Source: a virus. From it: a stretch of DNA of 64,000 bases. The position numbers and the translations under genes were made by a program. How positions within the stretch are numbered: the stretch's first letter is position 1; each line of letters opens with the position of its first letter. This document shows, in pieces, positions 1 through 8,755 of this stretch. The notes beneath the pieces are model-generated. The model saw only the letters and a list, made by a program, of their open reading frames with translations, did not search any database and was not told the DNA's origin. The DNA lies in the IMG/VR virus record IMGVR_UViG_3300042542_003555, positions 62,001-126,000 of that record; one strand, given 5' to 3'.

Positions 1-165
1 TAGTCTTGGCTGAAAAGGTCTTTCATAAAAATTTGTAAGCAATAGATTTCTGACGGAACGAAGCACAGCTTGTTCATCGTAACTGATAGCTACATCTCCA
101 GTAGCAGGATTTCGATTGAAAGTCAAATCCAGGTCAGAATATATTTTTTTAAGTGTTTTTGCCAT
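1..165 (-). CDS. 25: Baseplate wedge subunit gp25 (partial, N-terminus only)
   Basis: Only the first 55 codons are inside the window; the rest runs off the left edge. The visible N-terminus has the opening of the T4 gp25 (lysozyme-like fold) wedge family: KIYSDLDLTF, then the NPATGDV turn, then VRNLLLTNFYERPFQP. In T4, gp25 sits in the baseplate wedge core beside gp6 and gp53. It is the last visible gene of the leftward baseplate operon, 7 bases after the preceding stop, which agrees with this assignment. The ATG at 165 starts the conserved sequence directly. Confidence 0.88.
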   Translation of the reverse strand, partial: MAKTLKKIYSDLDLTFNRNPATGDVAISYDEQAVLRSVRNLLLTNFYERPFQPRL

Positions 166-172
166 CTACTAT

Positions 173-1057
173 TTATGTTGCTATTTTAGACTTTAAGTAG
201 TCGGTTCCTACTAAATTATTAATTAGATAGTTTTGTGTATTGCTTATATTTGAAAATCTACTTAAAAATGCGTAATCTCTGTTTACTTGTATGGTAGCTT
301 GATAAAACGTCCAATCATCATCAATTCTGCGATATACTTGATTATAAAGTCCTCTAAATGAGACATTCATTGTTTGCATTTGAGATGCAGACAGTGTGCA
401 AGTATTTGACCATCCTAATATAGGAGAATACACTCTTGTTGTATTTGTATTGATTAAGTTTGTATAATAATTAAATGTAGTCACATTTCCTGAAAGTTCG
501 TCGCCAATAAACAAACTAGTCATTGCACCTAGACCACCAATGGCATTAGCAATACCATTAGTCTTATTTAACATGAAAGTATTCTCATTACCATATGTCA
601 TAACAGAATCAAAAGTTGGGGATAATTCAGTTGCAGTATTTGCAGAGACACCCGAAACATTGTTTGTATGAGAAATAAAGTTACTCAATAACAAAGTCAC
701 CGCTACTATATTATTTGCATTTGACAGATATGAAATATTGTTTCCATCAGCACCAAGAATTGAATTCACTACATCCTGTGCACCAGATGAAGTAAAGGTT
801 ACATTAATCATGGTACTACCAAATGAGTTAATAGTGCTTATTAAATTGCTAGTTACGTTTTTTACAGGATTTTTATAATATGTTGACCTACTAATTGGTC
901 CGTTTTGCAAATCTGTTTTTTGCCAAGAACTAAATGTGATACTGTTTGAACTCGCATTTAGCATGTTCTTTGCATCGTCACTTATGTTAATTGCATCGCC
1001 AAATTTACTCGAATCAAACGTATATTCATATCTCTCAAAGACACTATTTGCTGACAT
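173..1057 (-). CDS. Unknown protein in baseplate operon
   Basis: 294 residues, rich in Asn, Ser and Thr, with no membrane segment and no motif I recognise. It lies between the spike gene and gp25 in a tightly packed leftward operon, so a structural or assembly role in the baseplate is likely by position only. A ribosome binding site (AGGAT) precedes the ATG. The composition fits a beta-rich virion protein. No function is assigned. Confidence 0.6.
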   Translation of the reverse strand: MSANSVFERYEYTFDSSKFGDAINISDDAKNMLNASSNSITFSSWQKTDLQNGPISRSTYYKNPVKNVTSNLISTINSFGSTMINVTFTSSGAQDVVNSILGADGNNISYLSNANNIVAVTLLLSNFISHTNNVSGVSANTATELSPTFDSVMTYGNENTFMLNKTNGIANAIGGLGAMTSLFIGDELSGNVTTFNYYTNLINTNTTRVYSPILGWSNTCTLSASQMQTMNVSFRGLYNQVYRRIDDDWTFYQATIQVNRDYAFLSRFSNISNTQNYLINNLVGTDYLKSKIAT

Positions 1058-1066
1058 AATCTATCC

Positions 1067-1969
1067 TCATGCTGAAATTAATGGTGGTGTAAATCCTGGT
1101 TTCGTTGCTGCTGGTCCTTCTCCTGCATCTGGAACAATTGGAAGTCCTGTAGCTCCTTCTGGATGTGGATGAAAGTGAGTATTATATGTTACTCTTAGTT
1201 TTGATAGTGACCCAAATATATCTCTTGTGTAGATAGTATTCATGATTCCTATGTTTCCAAATAATCCATTGAATGTTGGTGCAGAAACGGACGTTAGTGC
1301 TATGACAACTCCTGTAGGTAATACTGGTCCAGGTAAAGTAAACCCCACGTTCAATCCGCCCAAAGTTTCAATGCCACCATAGGCAAACAATTTATAACCC
1401 GCAGATATGTTTTCTCCTGCTGTAATACTGTTACCAACTCTGAGTGCACCCGCAACCGTCAAGTCTCCATTCACAACAACACTATTACCTGTATTTAGGT
1501 AAATATTTGGTGCTGTAATAGGATTAATGGAATCTAATCCAGTGCCTGCTGTGATGTTTATATCGCCACCCGAAGTAACTTCTAGGTCTCCATCTGCAAC
1601 AATTGTTCCTGTGCCTTTTACAATTGCATTTAAATTTTCATTTATCTGTGCAAATACGCTTCCTCTTACTTCAAGCTTTGCATCAGCGTATACTTGAATA
1701 TTACAAACACCTTCAATTACAATATTGTTATTGTTGACAACAACTGTAAAATTGTTTCCTGCTATGGTAGTTTGCATTGAACCATCTGGCTCTATCCAAA
1801 CTTGAGTATTACTTTTGGCATGTTGCAATATGATTTGTTCATTATCTGGTGTATCATCCAAAATAAACATGTGACCCGCTTCTGTTTGCTGCCCATGTAT
1901 ATATGGATATGTTCCGGGGTTAGGAGAAGTTGCTACACCTACACTACCTAATGGAAGATTATATGCCAT
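1067..1969 (-). CDS. Central baseplate spike, gp5 C-terminal/gpV-like beta-helix
   Basis: 300 residues. Residues about 60-215 are short repeating beta-strands with many V-x-G-D/N turns (for example VVNGDLTVAGALRVGNSITA), as in triple-stranded beta-helix membrane-piercing spikes. Near the C-terminus is an H-x-H-x-H cluster (H265, H267, H269, in THFHPHPEG), the kind of motif that binds iron at the spike tip of P2 gpV and related proteins. In T4 the beta-helix is the C-terminal part of gp5; here it is a separate gene, two genes downstream of the gp5 OB-fold gene. Start has AAGGA seven bases upstream. Confidence 0.75.
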   Translation of the reverse strand: MAYNLPLGSVGVATSPNPGTYPYIHGQQTEAGHMFILDDTPDNEQIILQHAKSNTQVWIEPDGSMQTTIAGNNFTVVVNNNNIVIEGVCNIQVYADAKLEVRGSVFAQINENLNAIVKGTGTIVADGDLEVTSGGDINITAGTGLDSINPITAPNIYLNTGNSVVVNGDLTVAGALRVGNSITAGENISAGYKLFAYGGIETLGGLNVGFTLPGPVLPTGVVIALTSVSAPTFNGLFGNIGIMNTIYTRDIFGSLSKLRVTYNTHFHPHPEGATGLPIVPDAGEGPAATKPGFTPPLISA

Positions 1970-1978
1970 TATTTTTCC

Positions 1979-2845
1979 TTAAAATATCGTCACGTTCACA
2001 ATTGGTTTTGCTGGTTTGTTCACAGCATTTTTTATAACATTCAACATATTATTTACTGAGGAATCTACTGTCTCTGAAAAATTATCAAGAGATTGACCAA
2101 TAGCTTCAGCACCTGCAACCACAGCCTGCGTTGCCTGCTCTGCTAGAGTTATGTTTCTTTGCAGTGCTTGAATTTCACCTAATAGTCCACCTGTATCTAA
2201 TCCTAACGTCACTGAGAGTGCAGAAGCAATAGCATTTTTTATAGCAGTAATACATTCTGCTAAAGCTTGACCAATTAGAGCAGGTAAATTGGCAACAAAA
2301 TTAATTAATGCTGCAATGTATCTTTCAACTTGCGCCAACAGTAAAGCACCAACAACATATGTTTCTATCAGTTTGTTGATATATCTTAATTTCTCTGCTA
2401 TATATCTTGCTATTTCAGTTATAGATGTTGCAAGTGGACCACTGATACCTAGTGCATTAAGTGCTGATTGAACAATTGCTCTGATTGTCTGCACAATTTG
2501 TTGAAATTTTGAACTCTTTATGAAAGCTTCTAGCTGTAAAACAGGATTACCTAATGCTAAGTTTGGAACTTTAAGTCCACTTCTACCTAATACCATTTGA
2601 GTATTTTTTGGTAACGGTGAACTGAAAGGTTCGCAGAAATGAAAACCTGGTCTATTGTTGGGCGATAGCGCACCATTAAACACACCTCTGAATGTGTTTG
2701 CTGTCTTTTGAATTCCTTCAATCTGTGCATCAGTAAAGAAACCTGTAGATGGTGGATTTTTTTCTATGATATAAATTTGACCATTATTTGCAAGTTCATA
2801 GGTCTCACCAACTCTAACTCCACTGAGATTAATGTTTACTGTCAT
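1979..2845 (-). CDS. Unknown hub-region protein, helical
   Basis: 288 residues. The N-terminal 90 residues look globular; residues about 105-270 are a long run of Ala/Leu/Ile-rich amphipathic helix (for example ITEIARYIAEKLRYINKLIE) without charges arranged as a clear transmembrane helix. It sits between the gp5 OB-fold gene and the spike gene, so it may connect or chaperone those two hub parts. I do not recognise a family. Confidence 0.6.
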   Translation of the reverse strand: MTVNINLSGVRVGETYELANNGQIYIIEKNPPSTGFFTDAQIEGIQKTANTFRGVFNGALSPNNRPGFHFCEPFSSPLPKNTQMVLGRSGLKVPNLALGNPVLQLEAFIKSSKFQQIVQTIRAIVQSALNALGISGPLATSITEIARYIAEKLRYINKLIETYVVGALLLAQVERYIAALINFVANLPALIGQALAECITAIKNAIASALSVTLGLDTGGLLGEIQALQRNITLAEQATQAVVAGAEAIGQSLDNFSETVDSSVNNMLNVIKNAVNKPAKPIVNVTIF

Positions 2846-2855
2846 TTTTCATTTC

Positions 2856-3227
2856 CTATGTTGATATAAACTGTGGAGGAACTTTAGTATCATTTCCAAC
2901 ACCAGTTGTCACATTATTAAATGCTGAGAAAGTTCCAAACATCACAGGCGCCTGACCAGATTCGCCATCCAAAAAGAAACCTATAACCCAATCACCAACT
3001 CTCAGTTGATGCATTGTGGTAGATGCAGGTGAAGTTATTGGGTATATTGGCTGTGCCCACGGTAAATCTTGAACAGGTACTTTAGCATCCATTTCTGGTG
3101 AACCATCACCATGCCAACCAAAAATTCTTACCTTGCATCTACCAAGACCTAGTGGATCCATTCTATCTTGAATCACTCCTATCCACCATATAAACCCATT
3201 TTTTCCTATAAAATGTGGTTCATACAT
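2856..3227 (-). CDS. 5: Baseplate hub gp5, OB-fold domain only
   Basis: 123 residues that match the N-terminal OB-fold of T4 gp5: the opening WWIGVIQDRMDPLGLGRCKV closely follows T4 (FVGVVEDRMDPLKLGR), then the PW-x-x-PI-x-P-ITS block and the VGDW-x-x-GFFLDG strand. T4 gp5 continues into a lysozyme domain and a beta-helix; this protein stops after the OB-fold. The start overlaps the gp27 stop (TAATG), implying translational coupling. It should trimerise on gp27 at the hub. The split is discussed in the findings. Confidence 0.85.
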   Translation of the reverse strand: MYEPHFIGKNGFIWWIGVIQDRMDPLGLGRCKVRIFGWHGDGSPEMDAKVPVQDLPWAQPIYPITSPASTTMHQLRVGDWVIGFFLDGESGQAPVMFGTFSAFNNVTTGVGNDTKVPPQFIST

Positions 3228-4600
3228 TATGACATCCTCGCTCTTTGAATATTGCCGCTGCTATTATCAGTCAATTGATTTTGATACGATAAACTATCTG
3301 TTACTGCTTCAACAACACACAAATATTGTCCTCTGAAGTTGAGTATGTGTCTAATTGCTGAAACTAGATAGTAACCTGAGTAATATTTATTGATTGCTTT
3401 TTTTCCCGTATCATCTTCAAGTGATAATGAGGGAACATTTAATTTTACTTTAGACCCCACCTTCAAGTTTGCATCTCCATAGATTGTAAACTCTACGATA
3501 GCTGATCTTGATAGACCAATCTGTGCGGTTCTATTGGGTAAGTATGTCTCAATATCAATACTTGGTGCTACTGTTGCTAGAGAATCTCTATTTTTTATAA
3601 GTGGATTTTCTCTTTCCTTTGCGTTTGTGGTCATCACTTTAAATGCAGCATTTGTCATTTGACTTGCAGTTTTACCTTTTCTATTTTCATACCCATTTGT
3701 CAAAGGATGTTGATTTAATGTTGTGGCATTTGGAAAATACTCGTCATACTTAAACTCTGTAACTTGATATGTTTGTAACAGAGGATCTATTGTTAATAAC
3801 TTATTGGCATATAATCCTATTTGTGTGGCTTGTAGAGAATCGAAGTGCTTTTTGATATTGAATGATAGCATATTTCTTATACCATATTCAAGATATTCTC
3901 TATCGGTTGGAGAATAAACGCTTATAGGACTAAAGAAATATTCAGCATAGGTTGGATTACTTGAATCGCTGTATAGAGATTGTAGAGATTTGAACTTGTA
4001 ACCATCTACAGTGTCAAAGAAAATCATATCTGCACCAGGTTTGTTGCTTTGTACCTTTGCTGGTTTAGCATAGCCACATAACCACTGTATTGCTTCTAAT
4101 GGGTTTTTGTTTGATATAATAAAACTATAGGCTCCTTCAGTTTCATCAATGTCACGAACTCTTCCTGAGTTTAATTCAGTATCTAGGATATCATTTATAA
4201 TTTCACTTATTCTTTTCTCTTTGTATGACTTAACAACTTTGGTCTGTTGATTCAGAAAAACATCTTCTGATACAAAATTTATTGTGAATTCTTCATTACC
4301 TCTTGTTACTGGGTTATTATTTGCAATTTTATGAATTCTAAAATATGCATCATTCAATGAATTCTGATCACCAAATCTTGAAAAACTTATTTTTAAAAAA
4401 TTAAATCCATTAATATTGAATATTTCAATGAAACCTTGTGAGTCCGTCAAAGATACATGACCAGAAACCACGCCAGAGTACATGTCTTCATAAATCGACA
4501 ACTCAATGATAGATGGTTTTAAATTAATTATTTGTCCGCTTGATGTTATGAGGTCAACATTTGAAATAATAAATTCTTGCGGATTGGTAATATTTGTCAT
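3227..4600 (-). CDS. 27: Baseplate hub subunit gp27
   Basis: 457 residues, somewhat longer than T4 gp27 (391). It opens with EFIISNVDLITSSGQIINLK and a segment on symmetric beta-barrel topology, followed by KIANNNPVTRGNEEFTINFVSED, typical for the gp27/gpD hub family. It forms the trimeric hub that carries gp5. It is coupled by TAATG overlaps to gp53 upstream and to the gp5 OB-fold gene downstream, the order seen in other T4-like phages of aquatic hosts. Confidence 0.8.
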   Translation of the reverse strand: MTNITNPQEFIISNVDLITSSGQIINLKPSIIELSIYEDMYSGVVSGHVSLTDSQGFIEIFNINGFNFLKISFSRFGDQNSLNDAYFRIHKIANNNPVTRGNEEFTINFVSEDVFLNQQTKVVKSYKEKRISEIINDILDTELNSGRVRDIDETEGAYSFIISNKNPLEAIQWLCGYAKPAKVQSNKPGADMIFFDTVDGYKFKSLQSLYSDSSNPTYAEYFFSPISVYSPTDREYLEYGIRNMLSFNIKKHFDSLQATQIGLYANKLLTIDPLLQTYQVTEFKYDEYFPNATTLNQHPLTNGYENRKGKTASQMTNAAFKVMTTNAKERENPLIKNRDSLATVAPSIDIETYLPNRTAQIGLSRSAIVEFTIYGDANLKVGSKVKLNVPSLSLEDDTGKKAINKYYSGYYLVSAIRHILNFRGQYLCVVEAVTDSLSYQNQLTDNSSGNIQRARMS

Positions 4601-5211
4601 TATGTTCTATAAAGCTTTCTAAACTGATCTTCAATATTTGAAACATAATCTTTATCGATTATACCAATGTCTCTTTTAGATTCGTTTAAGTTATATTCAT
4701 AATCATATGCATTAACTTCAGCTTTACTAATTGTTTGTTTGACTTGAGAATTGTCTGGTAAAATATATGTGGTTATTCCTACCTGCGTATTTGCATATTC
4801 ATATTGATCAATGATCGTAATAAATTCTGTTGTTTCTCCAGACAAAGGATCCTCATTTATCATCTTTTTTTCGTAGTGATGAATTTCTAGGACTGCATTA
4901 CTTACAGACCCATACTTATCATTCAAATATAGTATGAAGTTTTGAGGTGTCAGTGGCCAATCATACTGAAGGTCTTGTAGTTTATTTTGGTTTGAAAGAG
5001 AAAGTAACCAAAACTGTTCTGGTGCACCATAATACTTATCTGCTATGACTTCTGGTAAATCACTATCCGTTATACTGTAATCATAGAATAAAAGAGGTTC
5101 TTTTGTCAATTGATTAATGAGATAGGTTCTTGTCATTACATTCTTCATAATGACTGTACTTCCATCTTTTTGAGGATAGTTAATGTATGGTAATTGTGAA
5201 AAGTATTTCAT
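4600..5211 (-). CDS. 53: Baseplate wedge subunit gp53
   Basis: 203 residues, T4 gp53 family. Conserved features are the YFSQLPYINYP opening, FYDYSITDSDLPEVIADKYYG (a LysM-like stretch) and the PEQFWLLSLSNQ block. In T4, gp53 clamps neighbouring wedges together during baseplate assembly. Both ends overlap the neighbouring genes by a shared TAATG. Confidence 0.82.
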   Translation of the reverse strand: MKYFSQLPYINYPQKDGSTVIMKNVMTRTYLINQLTKEPLLFYDYSITDSDLPEVIADKYYGAPEQFWLLSLSNQNKLQDLQYDWPLTPQNFILYLNDKYGSVSNAVLEIHHYEKKMINEDPLSGETTEFITIIDQYEYANTQVGITTYILPDNSQVKQTISKAEVNAYDYEYNLNESKRDIGIIDKDYVSNIEDQFRKLYRT

Positions 5212-6200
5212 TAATATTTACCGTCTTGTATTTTCTTTTTGTCTATAATATTCAATTCTTTGAATGATAGTGTAAGTCTGGTTTGAAGTGGATAACCTTC
5301 TGGACCAATAGCAGCCCAACCCGCACCAGACGCAGCATAGTCAACGTCAACACGTTCTAAAACACACTCATCTATTTTATGTAATTGTTTATTTACTCCA
5401 GTAGAGTTACGAAATTCAATGTTGAAAGTGTCTGGCATCTTAAAGAATAGATCATTGTTTATCGCTCCACCACCAATTTCTGGAGCTGAATAATATTTAA
5501 ATTTGTATATAATTTCTCTAATTGATTCTGCTTCTTTTTGAGTTTTTGGGGTAAGTAAAAAATTAAATTGAAATGTTCTTAATGCTGTTGCTTTAAATAA
5601 TAATTGTACTTGTGGATTAATTGCTAAACCTTGCGCTTTCAATAATGCATCAACAGGAAGAAGATCCGAACTAAATTTTCTCACTAATGCTAGTACACCA
5701 GGATTTGAAGTTACTGTGTTGAGAGGATGTCTTACTGCTTGTCCTCCTAATCTTCCTTCTCCATCAAACAATGCTCCAGCTGCTTTACCATAATATACAA
5801 GAGTATAGTCACTTAAATCATCTTCCTGATATGCATTTGTATATTCTGCCGTAAGAGTATCGGGCATATATAACAGCATATGATCTTTTGCGATTGTAGT
5901 TGACGGTTTAATTCTTATACCTAGAGGATTAAATCCTGGGACATTAGTTATTACTGGCGTAACTCCCGAAGAAGTTATATTTCCACCTGTAAGAGTAGAA
6001 TTATTTCTGGTTAGACCATCAACTTGTTGCACATTCGGATTGCTTATTATTGCGTCATATGAAGGCGTTTGAATCTCATTTACTGAAAAATAAATATAGT
6101 GACTTCTAGTTTCTGAACCTAAATCATCAGGAAACGCTGTAATAGTGCCACCTTTAAAATTGGCAGAATTTTGAATTAATTCTTGTAGAGGTCTAGGCAT
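5211..6200 (-). CDS. 48: Baseplate tail-tube cap gp48
   Basis: 329 residues. The MPRPLQELIQNSANFKGGTITAFPDDLGS opening region, the LLYMPDTLTAEYTNAYQEDD block and the C-terminal LSFKELNIIDKKKI match the gp48 tube-cap family, which together with gp54 closes the hub and nucleates the tail tube. First gene of the leftward baseplate operon; a late-promoter-like TATAAATA lies about 30 bases upstream. gp54 would be the main alternative, but length and ends favour gp48. Confidence 0.72.
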   Translation of the reverse strand: MPRPLQELIQNSANFKGGTITAFPDDLGSETRSHYIYFSVNEIQTPSYDAIISNPNVQQVDGLTRNNSTLTGGNITSSGVTPVITNVPGFNPLGIRIKPSTTIAKDHMLLYMPDTLTAEYTNAYQEDDLSDYTLVYYGKAAGALFDGEGRLGGQAVRHPLNTVTSNPGVLALVRKFSSDLLPVDALLKAQGLAINPQVQLLFKATALRTFQFNFLLTPKTQKEAESIREIIYKFKYYSAPEIGGGAINNDLFFKMPDTFNIEFRNSTGVNKQLHKIDECVLERVDVDYAASGAGWAAIGPEGYPLQTRLTLSFKELNIIDKKKIQDGKY

Positions 6201-6230
6201 TTTAACATAAATTAATTGGTGAGATAAGTA

Positions 6231-6238
6231 TATTTATA
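6231..6238 (-). promoter_or_regulatory. Late-promoter-like box TATAAATA
   Basis: Reading leftward the sequence is an exact TATAAATA, the T4 late promoter -10 element recognised by gp55 with the gp33 coactivator (gp33 is encoded at 13655). It is 31 bases upstream of gp48, the first gene of the leftward baseplate operon. Confidence 0.55.
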
Positions 6239-6657
6239 TGGCATACTCAGGAAGATTCAAACCCACAAACCCGCAAAAATACATAGGCGACCACAAAAAT
6301 ATCATTTATAGGTCCTCATGGGAATGTCGTGTTATGTCGTGGTTAGACAAGAATCCTGACATTATAAGTTGGGGTTCAGAAGAACTTATCATTCCATACA
6401 AATCTCCTGTTGATGGTAAATACCATAGATACTTTCCAGACTTCATAGTAAAGACAAAAAACAAAACAATGATCATTGAAGTCAAGCCAGACAGAGAAAC
6501 TAGAGAACCCAAACCCAAAAAACGAATCACAAAACAATACCTACAGGAAGTCATGACCTATGGTGTCAATCAATCTAAGTGGAAAGCGGCACAGGAATAC
6601 TGCTTAGATCGAGGTTGGGAGTTCAAAGTAATCACAGAGAAACACCTAGGAATCTAA
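6238..6657 (+). CDS. 4: Head completion nuclease gp4
   Basis: 139 residues. The order Y-x-G-x-F-x-P-x-NP-x-KY, then the WE(C)RV-x-x-W-x-D-x-N-P box, then HRYFPDFIV and IIEVKP matches T4 gp4 head-completion protein, which has a TnsA/PD-(D/E)XK-like nuclease fold: the catalytic D and E-x-K are in PDF and IEVK. It acts on filled heads before tail joining. First gene of the rightward operon. Confidence 0.85.
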   Translation: MAYSGRFKPTNPQKYIGDHKNIIYRSSWECRVMSWLDKNPDIISWGSEELIIPYKSPVDGKYHRYFPDFIVKTKNKTMIIEVKPDRETREPKPKKRITKQYLQEVMTYGVNQSKWKAAQEYCLDRGWEFKVITEKHLGI

Positions 6658-6669
6658 CATAAATACCAC

Positions 6670-7278
6670 ATGGAATCCAAACTAACAAACCTAGCAAAAC
6701 AACGGTCTGAACTAGAATACAATCTTCTTTCGAGAGATAGTATCAACTGGTTTCAGCAAAAGGTCAGAGATGTCAGAAATCCTACTAATGAGATTATGGC
6801 CATTGCTAGAGAAAGACAAAGAAGAACCACTTTTCCAGTCTTAGGCAAATTATACTTTTTTAATTATGACCCAAAGTTTGCAGATGTTTTACCATACTAT
6901 GATATTTTTCCTTTGGTATTGATACTTAGAAGATATAATGATGGTTTTCTTGGCTTGAATTTGCATTATTTGCCAATACTCTATCGTGCCGCATTTTTGG
7001 ATAGATTGATGAATTTGGCAGTATTGGATGATAATGATCATCCTGAGAGGGTTAAAATATCCTATAGTATTCTCGACACATCTAGGAGATATAAAGCGTT
7101 TGAGCCCTGTCTGAAGCGTTATCTGTACGGTCAAATGGGGTCAAGACTGCTCAAAGTTGAGCCAAATGAGTGGGAAACAGCACTATTTTTGCCAGTGGAA
7201 AAGTTTAGGTCTGGTAATAAAGCTATCAGTAAAAATAAAGTGTTTAAAGAATCCATCCAAAAGATAAGGAAGAAGTAG
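6670..7278 (+). CDS. Putative DNA end protector gp2-like
   Basis: 202 residues. The central block (KLYFFNYDPKFADVLPYYD, then GFLGLNLHYLP and RAAFLDRLM) is one I associate with proteins annotated as the T4 gp2 DNA end protector in T4-like cyano- and pelagiphages; the adjacency to gp4 fits, since both finish the packaged head. T4 gp2 itself is longer (274), so the family call is tentative. The C-terminus is Lys-rich, consistent with DNA contact. Ends one base before the next start. Confidence 0.5.
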   Translation: MESKLTNLAKQRSELEYNLLSRDSINWFQQKVRDVRNPTNEIMAIARERQRRTTFPVLGKLYFFNYDPKFADVLPYYDIFPLVLILRRYNDGFLGLNLHYLPILYRAAFLDRLMNLAVLDDNDHPERVKISYSILDTSRRYKAFEPCLKRYLYGQMGSRLLKVEPNEWETALFLPVEKFRSGNKAISKNKVFKESIQKIRKK

Positions 7279-7279
7279 G

Positions 7280-7798
7280 ATGCCAAAAAGTATATCAGAA
7301 ATTCTTGGTGAATTTCAGAAAAAAGGATTTGCTAGACAAGCAAGATTCGAGGTTACATTTGCATCGCCCAATTTATTCGATGAAGTCGATGTGCAAAGAA
7401 AAAATGAATTACAATTTAGATGTGAAACTGCTCAGTTACCAAGTAGAACTATCATGACAACTGAACAAAAAATTTATGGTTACGCTGAAAAATATCCATA
7501 TGCAACATCATATGATGATATAACCCTTAATTTTTTTGTTTCTGAAAATATGGGAGAAAAGAAACTTTTTGATAACTGGTTGAATTATGTACATCCAAAA
7601 TCTACTTATAATATGAGATTTAAAAATCAATACGAAACTACCATAACAATAAAGCAGTATGACATGGAAAATGTAAACACACATACTGTTAAATTATTGG
7701 AAGCATATCCTATAGCCGTAGGTGAGTTGGAGTTAAACTGGGCGTCAGAGTCAATTCATATTTTGCCAGTAGTTTTTGCTTATAGTAGATGGGAATAA
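7280..7798 (+). CDS. Tail tube protein, gp19 family
   Basis: 172 residues. RQARFEVTFASPN, then LQFRCETAQLPSRTI, then YDDITLNFFVSENMGEKKLF and the C-terminal ELNWASESIHILPVVFAYSRW follow the T4 gp19 / tail-tube fold. It could be the main tube subunit, but its place next to gp26 and gp51, far from sheath and portal genes, is also what is seen for a second gp19-like paralogue (gp54-like initiator) in related phages. Confidence 0.75.
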   Translation: MPKSISEILGEFQKKGFARQARFEVTFASPNLFDEVDVQRKNELQFRCETAQLPSRTIMTTEQKIYGYAEKYPYATSYDDITLNFFVSENMGEKKLFDNWLNYVHPKSTYNMRFKNQYETTITIKQYDMENVNTHTVKLLEAYPIAVGELELNWASESIHILPVVFAYSRWE

Positions 7799-7836
7799 AA
7801 TTTGTTTAATTTAAAATGTTTAAGTAGGAGATTATA

Positions 7837-8565
7837 ATGCCTTTACCAAAAGTTGATGTGGTGACATATGACTTGAAATTACCAATATCAAATAAAACAA
7901 TTAGATATCGTCCGTTTCTTGTAAAAGAACAGAAAATTCTTTTGATGTCAGCAGAATCAGAAAATGCTGAAGTGATTGAAAGAGGAATGAGACAAATATT
8001 ACAGAATTGTTGTTTAGATAATATTGATGTAGAAAATCTAAGTTTGCTTGATGTTGAATATTTTTTCATGAACGTTCGTGCTGTTTCTGTTGGAGAAATA
8101 GTAGAGAATAAATTTAGATGTAAAAATTTAGTCGAAGGTGAAGTGTGTGATAACCTAATGACTGTTGATATTAATTTAAATGAAATAAAAGTCGAAGGAT
8201 TAGAAACATATAAAGATATCATTCCAATTACAGACAAAATTGGAGTGAAGATGACTTTACCAAAGTATTCTTTGATTGGAAAAGCAGTTACATATGATAA
8301 TGAATTTGGTACCGACTTTATTTTTGACTTGTTTGTTGATTGTATTGAATACATTTATGATGGCGAACAAATATTTTATACCAAAGAAGTTGATAGAAAA
8401 GAAGTTGTAGAATTTTTAGAAAACTTAAACTCTGAACAATTTGAAAAAGTTCAAGGTTATTTTAGTAATATTCCAAAGCTAGACAAGACAAAAGAAGTAG
8501 ATTGTAGTAAGTGTGGTTTTCATCATAAAATTGAATTTGATGGAATTGAAAGTTTTTTCGAATGA
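7837..8565 (+). CDS. 26: Baseplate hub assembly protein gp26-like
   Basis: 242 residues of the T4 baseplate-protein family (PF12322 type): LPKVDVVTYDLKLPISNKTIRYRPFLVKEQKILLMA-like opening, then acidic helices, and a C-terminal pair C-x-x-C-type cysteines (CSKCGFHH) that could hold zinc. A further cysteine pair (CKNLVEGEVC) precedes it. It helps form the central hub. Its stop overlaps the gp51-like start by 4 bases. Confidence 0.75.
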   Translation: MPLPKVDVVTYDLKLPISNKTIRYRPFLVKEQKILLMSAESENAEVIERGMRQILQNCCLDNIDVENLSLLDVEYFFMNVRAVSVGEIVENKFRCKNLVEGEVCDNLMTVDINLNEIKVEGLETYKDIIPITDKIGVKMTLPKYSLIGKAVTYDNEFGTDFIFDLFVDCIEYIYDGEQIFYTKEVDRKEVVEFLENLNSEQFEKVQGYFSNIPKLDKTKEVDCSKCGFHHKIEFDGIESFFE

Positions 8566-8753
8566 TTTTTAGTCATGATACTTTGGAAAACTATTTCACA
8601 ATGAATTTTAGTTTGATGCAGCACCATAAGTATAGCCTAACGGAAATTGAGAACATGATTCCGTGGGAAAGAGATGTATATGTGGGAATGTTGATTAGTT
8701 ATATTAGAGAAGAAAACGAAAGAATTAGAGATAAAAACAAAGCGAGATCATAA
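8562..8753 (+). CDS. 51: Baseplate hub assembly chaperone gp51-like
   Basis: 63 residues, starting inside the end of gp26 (ATGA overlap). The sequence LTEIENMIPWERDVYVGMLISYI resembles the short acidic assembly proteins that follow gp26 in T4-like genomes and that are called gp51 (hub assembly catalyst). The size and gp26-gp51-tape order support it; T4 gp51 is longer, so this is a moderate call. Confidence 0.6.
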   Translation: MIFSHDTLENYFTMNFSLMQHHKYSLTEIENMIPWERDVYVGMLISYIREENERIRDKNKARS

Positions 8754-8755
8754 AA

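Noticed and set aside
936-1172. Plus-strand ORF of 78 codons
   Set aside because: Antisense to two well-supported operon genes, no promoter or ribosome site.
6658-6665. CATAAATA as late promoter of the gp2-like gene
   Set aside because: It is only 4 bases before the ATG, so transcription would start inside the gene.
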